Assembly: GCA_012517255.1 (NCBI GenBank)
Contig: JAAYVH010000251.1
Span: 1-33,173, forward strand
DNA length: 33,173 nucleotides
DNA from: Chthonomonadales bacterium
Lineage (GTDB): Bacteria > Armatimonadota > Chthonomonadetes > Chthonomonadales > CAJBBX01
Direction of reading: 5' to 3'
How positions within the stretch are numbered: the stretch's first letter is position 1; each line of letters starts with the position of its first letter. This document shows positions 6,466 to 14,084 of this stretch, piece by piece. The notes beneath the pieces are model-generated. The model had not been told where the DNA came from and made no database searches. It saw nothing but the letters and a program-made list of their open reading frames with translations. Position numbers and translations under genes: made by a program.

Positions 6466-6505
6466 CGGTTTGAGCGTGATACGACGCGGTTTGAGCTCAA
6501 AACCG
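6466..6505. repeat. Two direct copies and one inverted copy of CGGTTTGAGC beside the half tRNA
   Basis: CGGTTTGAGC occurs at 6466-6475 and 6487-6496, 21 bp apart (two helical turns). An inverted copy with one extra A (GCTCAAAACCG) follows at 6495-6505, overlapping the second to create the perfect palindrome TTTGAGCTCAAA. The block ends 5 bp before the conserved tRNA anticodon stem. Placement next to a putative attachment core suggests arm-type recombinase or excisionase sites, which is inference. An AT-rich patch at about 6401-6422 lies just to the left. Confidence 0.6.
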
Positions 6506-6509
6506 TCAC

Positions 6510-6556
6510 TCTGCTTCCCAAGCAGAGGGCCGCGGGTTCGAGTCCCGTTTCCCGCT
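6510..6556 (+). other. 3' half of tRNA-Gly(CCC), probable attachment site (att) of an integrated element
   Basis: Visible parts: anticodon stem TCTGC/GCAGA with loop TTCCCAA (anticodon CCC, 6517-6519), variable region GGGCC, T-arm GCGGG-TTCGAGT-CCCGT (6532-6548), acceptor 3' strand TTCCCGC (6549-6555) and discriminator T. The matching 5' acceptor strand GCGGGAA and a D-arm are absent: upstream sequence gives no pairing acceptor strand at tRNA distance. The fragment therefore is not a working tRNA. Integrases commonly use the anticodon-to-3'-end part of tRNA genes, leaving an intact tRNA at one end and a 3' half at the other. This orientation predicts the element to the left and native chromosome to the right, matching the gene content. 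Confidence 0.7.
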
Positions 6557-6569
6557 CATACATTACATC

Positions 6570-6593
6570 AGACCCCGGCAATGCCCGGGGTCT
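6570..6593 (+). terminator. Hairpin after the tRNA-Gly fragment
   Basis: AGACCCCGG (6570-6578) pairs perfectly with CCGGGGTCT (6585-6593) across a 6-nt loop. It lies 13 nt after the tRNA fragment and 18 nt before the next ATG, the place of a tRNA transcript terminator. Only a short T pair follows, so strength is uncertain. Confidence 0.5.
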
Positions 6594-6611
6594 TCGAGTC
6601 TGGAGCAGTGC

Positions 6612-7865
6612 ATGCACATCGAAGCTGTCGAGACGACCACTCTAGCGAATGGTCTTCGCGTCGTGTCGGAACGCGTGCCGTACGTTCAGTCGGCCTCCAT
6701 CGGCGTCTGGGTAGACGTGGGAGCGCGGCATGAGAAACCGGGCGAACGGGGTATCACGCACTTCATCGAGCATATGCTGTTCAAGGGCACCGAACGGCGT
6801 TCGGCCAGGGACATCGCTTCGGAGATCGAATCGGTCGGCGGATCGCTCAATGCGTTCACCGACAAGGAATACACGTGTTATTACGGCCGGGCGCTGTCGG
6901 AGCATGCGCCGCTCGTGCTCGATGTCCTCGCGGACATGATTCGGAACTCCACGCTGGATCCTGAGGAGTTCGCACGCGAGAAGAACGTCGTGATCGAGGA
7001 GATCAAGCGCTACGAGGACACGCCCGACGACCTCGTGCACGATCTGTTCGCTCGCGCCGTATGGCAGTCTCATCCGCTGGGCCGGCCTGTCATCGGCACG
7101 GCTCGCAGTGTCGGGAGCCTCACCGTCGAGCGCGTCCGGAGCTTCATGCGTGACCACTATGTGCCTTCGCGGATGCTCGTGGCTGCGGCCGGCAACATCA
7201 CGCATCGGTCTCTGGTCCGTCTCGCCACTCGGCTCTTTGGCGACATGCCGGACCGATCGGTTCCGGCTCCGACGCGATGCCCGCTTGCCCGTGGCAAGCA
7301 GGTTCGCAGGCACAGGCGGTCGGAGCAAGTGCATTTCTGTCTGGGCGGTCCCACCTTCGCTCAGACCGATGACCGGCGCTATCCGCTCACCATCCTCGAC
7401 ATGGTCCTCGGCGGCAACATGAGCTCGCGACTCTTTCAGGAGGTGCGTGAGAAGCGCGGTCTAGCCTATGCCATCGGCTCCTATGCGACGGCGTTTCGGG
7501 ACTGTGGCCTGTTCACCATCTACGGCGGCACCAGCCCGACGACGCTCCAGCAGGTCCTGGATGTGACTGCCGAGGAACTGGCGACCGTACGGCGGGAGGG
7601 GCTCAGAGACGACGAGATCGCACGTGCCAAGACGCAGATACGAGGCGCCATGGTGATCGGGCTCGAGAACATGAGCGGCCGCATGATGCGCCTCGGCAAG
7701 TCAACGCTCTACCATGGACGGGTCATCCCGCTGGATGAGATATCAGCCTGCGTTCAGAGAGTTACCGCGGAGGACATCCTCGAGGTCGCTCACTACACGC
7801 TGGACCCCGAACGTCTCAGCTTCGCTGCGATCGGCCCGTTCCCGCGAGGAGGCGCATCGCTGTGA
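6612..7865 (+). CDS. M16-family zinc peptidase (processing-peptidase/PqqL-like)
   Basis: 417 residues, normal for single-repeat bacterial M16B peptidases. The inverted zinc motif HxxEH is at His50, Glu53 and His54 (HFIEHMLFKGT), and the third ligand Glu130 lies exactly 76 residues further on (NVVIEEIKRYEDTP), so the enzyme should be catalytically competent. The C-terminal M16 domain carries the standard GGNMSSRLFQEVREKRGLAYAI segment. Proposed role: ATP-independent degradation or processing of peptides in a clam-shell dimer. GGAG at 6602-6605 is the ribosome binding site. It overlaps dapB by 4 nt. This is the first gene of the chromosomal part. Confidence 0.92.
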   Translation: MHIEAVETTTLANGLRVVSERVPYVQSASIGVWVDVGARHEKPGERGITHFIEHMLFKGTERRSARDIASEIESVGGSLNAFTDKEYTCYYGRALSEHAPLVLDVLADMIRNSTLDPEEFAREKNVVIEEIKRYEDTPDDLVHDLFARAVWQSHPLGRPVIGTARSVGSLTVERVRSFMRDHYVPSRMLVAAAGNITHRSLVRLATRLFGDMPDRSVPAPTRCPLARGKQVRRHRRSEQVHFCLGGPTFAQTDDRRYPLTILDMVLGGNMSSRLFQEVREKRGLAYAIGSYATAFRDCGLFTIYGGTSPTTLQQVLDVTAEELATVRREGLRDDEIARAKTQIRGAMVIGLENMSGRMMRLGKSTLYHGRVIPLDEISACVQRVTAEDILEVAHYTLDPERLSFAAIGPFPRGGASL

Positions 7866-8608
7866 TTCGTGTTGCAGTTTCCGGAGCCGCCGGCCGGATG
7901 GGACGCGAGGTTGTGAGAGCTGTGCTCGAGGCGCCTGATCTTGAGCTCACTGCTGCCCTTGACACGGCCCAAATCGGCCAGGATGCGGGCCTGACCGCCG
8001 GTATGCCGGCTTGCGGCGTGCCGATCTCCCCGTGGCCCGATACAGCCGCGCTCGGAGCCACCGCCGAGGTGCTCGTGGACTTCACCACGCCTGCCTCGGT
8101 GGCAGACAACGCACTCCGGGCGCTTGAGGCTGGCGTTGCGCCCGTCATCGGCACAACGGGTCTGGCCCATGCTGACGTTGAACGCATTGCCGACGCTGCC
8201 CGTCGTCATGGGGTTGGCGCGCTCATCGCGCCGAACTTCGCCATCGGTGCGGTGCTGATGATGCGCTTCGCGGAGACGGCGGCGCGGTTCATGCCCGATG
8301 TCGAGATCATCGAACTGCATCATCCCGCCAAGCTCGATGCACCATCAGGCACGGCGAAGCTGACTGCGGCGCGCATAGAGTCCGCGCGAGCTGAGCAGCG
8401 CACCGGCGAGGTGCCCATCCACAGCGTTCGCCTGCCCGGTCTGGTCGCGCATCAAGAGGTCATTTTCGGCGACCTCGGACAGACGCTCTCGATCCGGCAC
8501 GACAGCCTCGATCGGCGATCCTTCATGCCAGGGGTTCTGCTGGCCGTCAGACGCGTGCGCACGTTCCAGGGCCTCGTCGTGGGATTGGACGCATTCCTCG
8601 AAGGATAG
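7862..8608 (+). CDS. dapB: 4-hydroxy-tetrahydrodipicolinate reductase
   Basis: 248 residues, GTG start overlapping the M16 stop (GTGA). It catalyses the NAD(P)H-dependent reduction in lysine/diaminopimelate synthesis. The N-terminal Rossmann motif is VAVSGAAGRMGREV; VDFTTPASV and IGTTGL follow as in the family; the active-site signature is ELHHPAKLDAPSGTA with the catalytic His pair and Lys; and GEVPIHSVRLPGLVAHQEVIFG matches the substrate domain. The first two genes overlap and Mug starts 3 nt after dapB, so the three form one operon. The M16-dapB pairing is common in bacteria. No anomalies seen. Confidence 0.96.
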   Translation: MIRVAVSGAAGRMGREVVRAVLEAPDLELTAALDTAQIGQDAGLTAGMPACGVPISPWPDTAALGATAEVLVDFTTPASVADNALRALEAGVAPVIGTTGLAHADVERIADAARRHGVGALIAPNFAIGAVLMMRFAETAARFMPDVEIIELHHPAKLDAPSGTAKLTAARIESARAEQRTGEVPIHSVRLPGLVAHQEVIFGDLGQTLSIRHDSLDRRSFMPGVLLAVRRVRTFQGLVVGLDAFLEG

Positions 8609-8611
8609 CCC

Positions 8612-9148
8612 GTGTCCATCGCGTTGCGCGCACCCGAGCCGTTGCTTCCCGATATCCTCGCGCCGGATCTGGACGTCGTGTTCATTGGCGCGGCGCCCAG
8701 CCCGTGCGCCGCGCGTTTGGGACACTACTATGCCGGTCGGGGCAATCGGTTCTGGCAACTCCTGTTTCAGGCAGGGCTCACGCCGCGGGAACTGGATGCC
8801 AGCGAGGACAGCACGGTGCTTCGCTACGGCATCGGCCTCACAGCGATCCTGCCGCAGTGCATCTCAACGATGAACTGCCTCCTCCCGCCGCCGACCGACG
8901 AGGATCGCGCGGCTCTGTTCGAGAAGCTCAGGCACTACGGCCCGAGGATTCTGTGCTACAACGGCAAAGACGTGTACCGTATGTGCATGGGGGAGGCGGA
9001 TCCGCCGTGGGGACTGCAGTCGGACGACTTCGATGGCATGCTGACCTACGTGGTGCACAGCTCCAGCGGTCGTGCCGACCGATGGGCCGCGGACCGACTT
9101 CTCCTGTATCGGGAGCTTGGCCAGCTTGTCCGCGGCCTCGCTCGATAG
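8612..9148 (+). CDS. Mug/TDG-type uracil(thymine)-DNA glycosylase
   Basis: 178 residues, GTG start, 3 nt after dapB. Uracil-DNA glycosylase superfamily: N-terminal strand DVVFIGAAPSPCAARLGHYYAGRGNRFWQLLFQAG, where GHYYAGRGNRFW matches the Mug/TDG substrate-pocket signature, then LRYGIGLTAI. The C-terminal motif VHSSSGRADRW stands where the family usually has NPSG-like residues. Role: removal of uracil or thymine from mismatches. Motif 1 reads GAAPSP rather than the NPG(L) of E. coli Mug, so the catalytic residue and substrate range may differ. A related superfamily branch is possible. Confidence 0.82.
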   Translation: MSIALRAPEPLLPDILAPDLDVVFIGAAPSPCAARLGHYYAGRGNRFWQLLFQAGLTPRELDASEDSTVLRYGIGLTAILPQCISTMNCLLPPPTDEDRAALFEKLRHYGPRILCYNGKDVYRMCMGEADPPWGLQSDDFDGMLTYVVHSSSGRADRWAADRLLLYRELGQLVRGLAR

Positions 9149-9187
9149 CCTCGGAACGCTTTGCGCCATGACTCCGTATCAGTGCTG

Positions 9188-9502
9188 ATGGACAGGAAGA
9201 CCAATCCACGCGCGACTACATGGGCGCTGCTTGCGGCGCTTCTGACGCTCTCGCTCGGCCTGCCCGGCGTCGTTCGCCACTCTTGCGGCGCTGATGATAC
9301 GGGCTCGACCGGATCCACCATCCGCAGCCTCCATGTCTGCGTCGCGTGCCAACTTTCCTCGGTCGAGCGGACCGAGCCCCCTGCAGCCCCGGTGTACACA
9401 ACCGAGGCCTCCGGGCCGTCTCAGCCTCTCCGTGCTGTCTTCACGCTCGTCCGGACGCCCAACTTCCCCGTAACGCTCCGCGCCCCTCCCACGCTCTCCT
9501 AG
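9188..9502 (+). CDS. Small secreted or membrane protein with three Cys, zinc-operon leader
   Basis: 104 residues from the ATG at 9188; an upstream in-frame TTG (9161) would add 9. A short basic N-terminus precedes a hydrophobic stretch ATTWALLAALLTLSLGLPG, likely a signal peptide or anchor. It is followed by HSCGADD and CVACQL, whose CxxC and His could bind metal, and a Pro/Thr-rich tail. No named family is recognised. It precedes the zinc-transport genes on the same strand, suggesting a role in metal handling, but the 154-bp gap with a hairpin means it could be independent. Confidence 0.5.
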   Translation: MDRKTNPRATTWALLAALLTLSLGLPGVVRHSCGADDTGSTGSTIRSLHVCVACQLSSVERTEPPAAPVYTTEASGPSQPLRAVFTLVRTPNFPVTLRAPPTLS

Positions 9503-9600
9503 CTGCGTCATCGTTTGTCCCGGTCAGGTACGGACCCTGGCTGGTCACGCACCTGGCCGGTCCCGGGCTTCAGACAAGGTCAGAGACTCCGGGCTCAGCA

Positions 9601-9619
9601 AGCACGGCGGATCCGTGCT
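9601..9619. promoter_or_regulatory. Hairpin upstream of the zinc-transport genes
   Basis: AGCACGG (9601-9607) pairs with CCGTGCT (9613-9619) across a 5-nt loop, 38 nt before the ATG of the outer-membrane protein gene. It could be an attenuator-like element, a terminator for the small upstream gene, or an operator (as DNA it is a 19-bp inverted repeat). No recognisable Zur box or known riboswitch core was seen in 9503-9656. Confidence 0.35.
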
Positions 9620-9656
9620 CAGGCTATGCGCAAACCAACGCACACAGGAGACAACC

Positions 9657-10961
9657 ATGCTCTATTCGCGCTTATCCATGCCGATCATGGCGCTGGCGGC
9701 GACGCTCACGCTCGTTGCCGTTAGAGCCACGCCGGCAGCAGCGCAGACGGACGGTAAGTCGGAGATATCCGAGCTTCGAAAGATCATCGAGGACCAACAG
9801 AAGCTCATCCAACAACTGAAAGAGCGCGTCGAAGCGCTCGAGTCCGGCCGCACGAAAGAGGAACCCTCAGACGAGCTGCCGCCGGCCGAGATTCCCGCCA
9901 CTCCCTTCGAGCGCGCCAGCGGCGGCGCAGCCTTCATGCCTGACCTGGCCGTGATCGGTAACCACCGCGGCACGTTCTTCGTTCCTCGCGGCTATGACGG
10001 GCGCAATCGGTTCGAACTCGGCGAGCTGGAGATCGCCCTGCAGCAGCCCCTCTACACAGGCATGAGCTTCTTCGCGACGCTCGCAGCAGGATCCGACGCA
10101 GGCTTTGGGCTCGGCATCGAGGAGGCCTATGCATCCCTCTCGCGGCCCTTCAAGGCTCCGTTCGACGCCGTGATTGGCAAACGGCGGTTGCAGTTCGGCA
10201 AGCTGAACCCGCTGCACCCGCACGCCTGGCGTCACGTCGATCAACCCGCTCCCATCGCGGCGTTTCTTGGCGAGGAAGGTCTCTTCGGCAACGGCAGCTC
10301 CATCAACTACACGCTGCCGATCGCAAACCTGTTCGCGAACGTCGAAGTTGGTCTCTGGGGCAGCGCCGAAGCGCACGCACATGCCGAAGAAGACCACGAC
10401 GACGACGAAGGACACCATCACCATGCTCATCCCGGCGTCGGCATCGTTGGTGACATGCCTGCGGCCCGCGTCTGGCTGTCGCGAGCTCTCGGTTCCTCGA
10501 CGGAGATCGAGATCGGCGGCAGTCACGCCTTCGGAAAGGCCGACAACGGCGACAACATCCGTCTGACCGGCGCGGACTTCACCTACCGCACGTACCCTTC
10601 GGCCTTCAGTCGCCTGCAGCTTCAGGCTGAAGCGTTCTGGCACAATCGCCGCGACCGCGAAGAGGGGACCGGCTCTCACACGCGATCCGGCCACTACGTA
10701 TTGCTTAGCTACGCTCCGGACAAGTACTACGAGTACGGCATCCGCTACGACAACACACGCTACCCGTGGCCCATCGAAGGCCGCGAGCAGAGCCTGTCGC
10801 TCATCGCGACGCAACGGCTGACCGAGGCTACCCTGGCTCGCCTCCAACTGAAGCTCGGTGACCGAACCAGCGATATCTATCTGCCGGCGCGCAAAGGCTT
10901 CACAGAGGTCTTCTTGCAGTTCATCTGGGGCGCCGGCTCGCACAAGCATCCGCTGCAATGA
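9657..10961 (+). CDS. Outer-membrane beta-barrel protein with His-rich loop, likely zinc entry
   Basis: 434 residues from the ATG at 9657, chosen because AGGAG lies 8 nt before it; the frame is open further upstream. Signal peptide at 1-30 ending TPAAAQ. A coiled coil (about 35-62, EISELRKIIEDQQKLIQQLK) is followed by a linker and a barrel with alternating aromatic strands, ending in F-x-Q-F-I-W-type residues. Around residues 242-260 is a loop of His/Asp/Glu (AHAHAEEDHDDDEGHHHHAH), typical of zinc-binding proteins. The genes behind it are znuA-znuC-znuB-like, so it probably passes zinc across the outer membrane; it has no TonB-type plug. Role inferred from neighbours plus the loop. Confidence 0.75.
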   Translation: MLYSRLSMPIMALAATLTLVAVRATPAAAQTDGKSEISELRKIIEDQQKLIQQLKERVEALESGRTKEEPSDELPPAEIPATPFERASGGAAFMPDLAVIGNHRGTFFVPRGYDGRNRFELGELEIALQQPLYTGMSFFATLAAGSDAGFGLGIEEAYASLSRPFKAPFDAVIGKRRLQFGKLNPLHPHAWRHVDQPAPIAAFLGEEGLFGNGSSINYTLPIANLFANVEVGLWGSAEAHAHAEEDHDDDEGHHHHAHPGVGIVGDMPAARVWLSRALGSSTEIEIGGSHAFGKADNGDNIRLTGADFTYRTYPSAFSRLQLQAEAFWHNRRDREEGTGSHTRSGHYVLLSYAPDKYYEYGIRYDNTRYPWPIEGREQSLSLIATQRLTEATLARLQLKLGDRTSDIYLPARKGFTEVFLQFIWGAGSHKHPLQ

Positions 10962-10978
10962 AACGGAGGACAGCACAC

Positions 10979-11887
10979 ATGAACCGATGGACCGCACATT
11001 ACTCCCTGGTACTCGCTGCGGCGGGAATGCTTCTCACGACTGCGTCATTCGCGCAGATAAAGGTCATTACCGTTGACACCAACCTGGCGGACATTGCGCG
11101 GCAGATCGGCGGCGCCCGAGTCGCCGTGGAGTCCTTGACACGCGGCACCGACGATCCTCACCACATTGATCCCAGGCCGTCCATGGTGGTCAAGCTCGCC
11201 CGTGCCGATGTGTTCGTCCGCATGGGCATGGACCTGGACATGTGGGCAGATGCGGTGCTCGAGCGATGCGGGAACCGCAAGGTGCAGCGCGGCGGCAAGG
11301 GATACGCCGACTGTTCCGGCGGCATCAAGCCCCTCGAAGTGCCAAAGGGGCAGCTTGATCCTTCGCTCGGCGACATTCACGCGTTTGGGAATCCCCACTA
11401 CCTCCTGGATCCGGCCAACGGCGTGATCGCCGCCGCAGCCATAGCGGGAGCGCTGATACGCGTTGATCCCGCCAACCGGGCTGAATACGAATCCCGACTC
11501 GCCGGCTTCCGGCAGCAGATTGCGACAGCCCTCAAACGATGGCGTGAGCAACTCCGACCCCTGCAGGGTGCGAACGTCGTCCTCTACCACCGAACGTGGG
11601 TCTACTTCACCCAGCGCTTCGGGCTCCGCGAGTACGATGCCATTGAGCCAAAACCGGGGGTGCCTCCTTCGCCCGGCCATCTGCAGAGCCTCATCGCTCG
11701 CATGAAGAAGGACGGCGTGCGCATCGTGCTCTTTGAGACGTTCCGCGACCGACGCTACGCAGATCGCATCGGCAGAGAAACAGGAGCTCGCCTGGTCGTC
11801 GCTCCCATCGCCGTGGAGGCCGAGCCGGACGTCACTCGCTATATAGGGCTATTCGACCGTATCGTCGGTCGCCTCCTGGGCTCGTAG
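10979..11887 (+). CDS. znuA: Zinc/manganese ABC transporter substrate-binding protein (cluster A-I)
   Basis: 302 residues. The ATG at 10979 is preferred over an in-frame ATG at 10958 because GGAGGA lies 8 nt upstream. Signal peptide about 1-26 (SLVLAAAGMLLTTASFAQ). Metal ligands of the family are visible: His in DDPHHIDPRPS, His in GNPHYLLDP, His in VLYHRTWVYF and an acidic Glu in VLFETFRD. It delivers metal to the ZnuB/ZnuC transporter; whether zinc or manganese is the main substrate cannot be decided from sequence, but the His-rich upstream protein favours zinc. The stop is 2 nt before the ATPase start. Confidence 0.9.
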   Translation: MNRWTAHYSLVLAAAGMLLTTASFAQIKVITVDTNLADIARQIGGARVAVESLTRGTDDPHHIDPRPSMVVKLARADVFVRMGMDLDMWADAVLERCGNRKVQRGGKGYADCSGGIKPLEVPKGQLDPSLGDIHAFGNPHYLLDPANGVIAAAAIAGALIRVDPANRAEYESRLAGFRQQIATALKRWREQLRPLQGANVVLYHRTWVYFTQRFGLREYDAIEPKPGVPPSPGHLQSLIARMKKDGVRIVLFETFRDRRYADRIGRETGARLVVAPIAVEAEPDVTRYIGLFDRIVGRLLGS

Positions 11888-11889
11888 CC

Positions 11890-12657
11890 ATGGAGCCTCT
11901 GATCCGTCTGGCCGATGCCGCCCTCGGTTACGGAAAGGTGCGCGTCCTCGACGGCGTCACGTTGGAGGTGTATCCCGGAGACTACCTGGGGATCGTAGGC
12001 CCCAACGGATCAGGCAAGACAACGCTCCTGAAAGCCATCCTGGGACTGATCCGGCCGCTGGCCGGATCAGTCCAGATCCCGTCTTCCGAGCACATCATCG
12101 GCTACGTCCCCCAGCGCGATACTCTTGACACAATCTTCCCGCTGACGGTCCTGGACATCGTCCTGATGGGCCTCTTCGACACGCTGTCGCCCATCGGACG
12201 TCCCGCACGACGCCACATCGCGCGAGCAGAGCAGGCGCTCGAGGCCGCCGGCATCGCCGATCTTCGCGACCGGCATTTCGGCAGTCTGTCAGGGGGGCAG
12301 AAGCAGCGGACAATCATCGCCCGCGCCCTGGTGGCAGACCCAAAAGTGCTGCTGCTCGACGAGCCCACCAACGGCATGGACCTGCCCGGCGAAACAGGCA
12401 TACTCTCGTTGATCCGCAGTCTGCACGACGAGCGCAATCTGACAGTGCTGCTCGTCAGTCACCTGTTGAACACCGTCATCAACCACGCCCGACGCATTGC
12501 GTTTGTGGCCAACGGCCGTGTCGAGACGCTCGATCGCTCTGAAGTGATTGCCTCGTCGAAGCTTTCCGACATCTACGGCATGGACGTCGAGGTCACTCGC
12601 CACGATCATCGGTACCTCGTGCTGCCGGCAGCCAACGAAGGGGGGCAACCCGCATGA
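11890..12657 (+). CDS. znuC: Metal ABC transporter ATP-binding protein
   Basis: 255 residues, full ABC length. Walker A GPNGSGKTT (residues 37-45), Q-loop YVPQR, signature LSGGQKQR (133-140), Walker B KVLLLDEPTNGMD and the H-loop in VSHLLNTV are all intact. It powers metal uptake with the ZnuA- and ZnuB-like partners on either side. It overlaps the permease gene by 4 nt (ATGA at 12654-12657), so subunits are made in balance. Confidence 0.95.
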   Translation: MEPLIRLADAALGYGKVRVLDGVTLEVYPGDYLGIVGPNGSGKTTLLKAILGLIRPLAGSVQIPSSEHIIGYVPQRDTLDTIFPLTVLDIVLMGLFDTLSPIGRPARRHIARAEQALEAAGIADLRDRHFGSLSGGQKQRTIIARALVADPKVLLLDEPTNGMDLPGETGILSLIRSLHDERNLTVLLVSHLLNTVINHARRIAFVANGRVETLDRSEVIASSKLSDIYGMDVEVTRHDHRYLVLPAANEGGQPA

Positions 12658-13547
12658 CCGCCGAGGATTTCCTCATGGGCTTGAGGCTAAACGCGCTCGG
12701 CATTATCGGCAGCGTGCTGGTGGCGGCAACCTGCGCGTTCCTTGGCGTCTACGTGGTGCTCAAGCGCGTGGTCTTCGTGGGTGTCTCGCTGGCGCAGATA
12801 TCATCGGCAGGCATAGCTCTCGCGTTCCTCGTGGGGCCGTGGCTGGCATCGGTGGCGCATCGGACGATCCACGGCGCTCCGCCCTTCAGCGCCATAGGCA
12901 TCTGTTTCGAGTGGCTGGCGGTCCGGCCCGTGGTGGTGTCGCTGGTAGTGACATTTGGGGCCGTCTTGCTGTTTGCCCGGCCTCCCACGGGACGCGCGCT
13001 CCCGCGCGAAGCGTCCATAGGGATCGGTTACGTCCTGGCGTCGGCCCTTTCGCTCCTGTTCATCCTCAAGAGCGCCAAGGGCATGGAAGATGTCCGAGAG
13101 CTGCTGGACGGCAGCGTGGTGGCGCTTGGAGCAGCCGATCTATGGGCTCTTGGCGCGGTGTTTGCCGCGGTTGCAGCAGTCCATGCGCTCTTCTACAAGC
13201 AGTTCCTTTTCGTCTCGTTCGATGCCGAGATGGCGGCGTCTCGCGGCTACGCTGTCGCCCGCTGGGAAATGCTGTTCTTCGTCACGCTCGGAGCCACGAT
13301 AGCCGTGGCGATCCAGAAGGCTGGCTTGCTCTCGGTGTTCGCGATGATGCTGCTCCCGGCCGCAACCGGACTGGTGGCGTGCCGACGCATGGCAGGCGTG
13401 TTCATTGTGGCGGTGGCGAGCGCCGTGGTCTCCGCTGCGGTCGGGTTCGCTCTTGCCTTGCTGTGGGACCTACCGGTGAGCCCGCCGACCATTGGGACGT
13501 CCGCCGCGCTTCTCGCTGGAGCCTACCTTGTTCGGGCAGGCCGGTAG
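12654..13547 (+). CDS. znuB: Metal ABC transporter permease (ABC-3 family)
   Basis: 297 residues, about eight membrane helices (for example LGIIGSVLVAATCAFLGVYV, then the VFVGVSLAQISSAGIALAF segment that is characteristic of ABC-3 permeases, and LLPAATGLVA). The cytoplasmic coupling segment follows the family pattern (FVSFDAEMAASRGYAVARWEML). Transports Zn or Mn with the preceding two genes. Ends 3 nt before the end of the convergent zinc-ribbon gene. Confidence 0.93.
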   Translation: MTAEDFLMGLRLNALGIIGSVLVAATCAFLGVYVVLKRVVFVGVSLAQISSAGIALAFLVGPWLASVAHRTIHGAPPFSAIGICFEWLAVRPVVVSLVVTFGAVLLFARPPTGRALPREASIGIGYVLASALSLLFILKSAKGMEDVRELLDGSVVALGAADLWALGAVFAAVAAVHALFYKQFLFVSFDAEMAASRGYAVARWEMLFFVTLGATIAVAIQKAGLLSVFAMMLLPAATGLVACRRMAGVFIVAVASAVVSAAVGFALALLWDLPVSPPTIGTSAALLAGAYLVRAGR

Positions 13548-13550
13548 CCA

Positions 13551-13841
13551 TTACCAGCCAAAGAACGTCGCGAGGAGATACCCGACCACGACGACGAAAA
13601 CAGGAATGCCGACGATCGCGATGATCAGCATACCGGTGCGGCTCCCCGCCCCGAATGGCGACATGTCACCGCAGAACGGGCATCGGGACCAGCTCTTGCC
13701 GATCATCCTGCCGCATGTCGGACATGGGGCCATCCGGGAATGGCCGCGGTGCCGTCGGTGTCTGCGTTTGCTTGTAGAGCTCTTCGAGCCTGATCCGCGC
13801 TCACGCGAATCCCGATCAGGCCCGTCTTCTGCCTGCGCCAT
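13551..13841 (-). CDS. Small zinc-ribbon membrane protein
   Basis: 96 residues from the ATG at 13841; a GTG at 13880 in the same frame would add 13. The ATG is preferred because GGGAGAGG lies directly upstream, although close. A basic disordered N-terminus (KSSTSKRRHRRHRGH) leads to a zinc ribbon CPTCGRMIGKSWSRCPFCG (two CxxC pairs), then one C-terminal transmembrane helix (GMLIIAIVGIPVFVVVVGYLL). Such ribbons are common in small zinc-ribbon membrane proteins of unknown role. It converges on znuB, so its link with zinc uptake may be accidental. Confidence 0.6.
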   Translation of the reverse strand: MAQAEDGPDRDSRERGSGSKSSTSKRRHRRHRGHSRMAPCPTCGRMIGKSWSRCPFCGDMSPFGAGSRTGMLIIAIVGIPVFVVVVGYLLATFFGW

Positions 13842-13939
13842 CCTCTCCCTGCCCTGGTGGATGCGAGAAGCTTTACCCACGGGATGAACGCCAGACTGCT
13901 GCGCAGGCGGTCCGGCTATCCTAGCGCAGACATGTCATG

Positions 13940-14011
13940 TGGGCGATACAAGATTTGAACTTGTGACCTCCTCGGTGTCAACGAGGCGCTCTCCCCCTGA
14001 GCTAACCGCCC
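13940..14011 (-). tRNA. tRNA-Val (anticodon GAC)
   Basis: A complete 72-nt cloverleaf on the minus strand. Acceptor GGGCGGT pairs with ATCGCCC (one G-T pair). The D-arm has the standard TTAGCTCAGGGGGAGAGC core. Anticodon loop TTGACAC between CTCG and CGAG gives GAC; the T-arm is ACAAG-TTCAAAT-CTTGT. CCA is not encoded: the three bases after the discriminator A are ACA. The priA gene starts 73 nt beyond its 5' end on the opposite strand. Confidence 0.95.
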
Positions 14012-14084
14012 AACACCGAGTATTATAGAGCGTAAGCGCAACACCGAATCAAGGGTTGCTCGCGATTTTCCGGAGAACGTCCCC

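Noticed and set aside
6482-6556. Complete tRNA-Gly gene
   Set aside because: No 5' acceptor strand pairing with TTCCCGC and no standard D-arm; only the 3' half fits.
6417-6617. 66-residue minus-strand ORF with ETGLEPAALCLGS-type sequence
   Set aside because: This is the usual artefact of translating the antisense of a tRNA gene.
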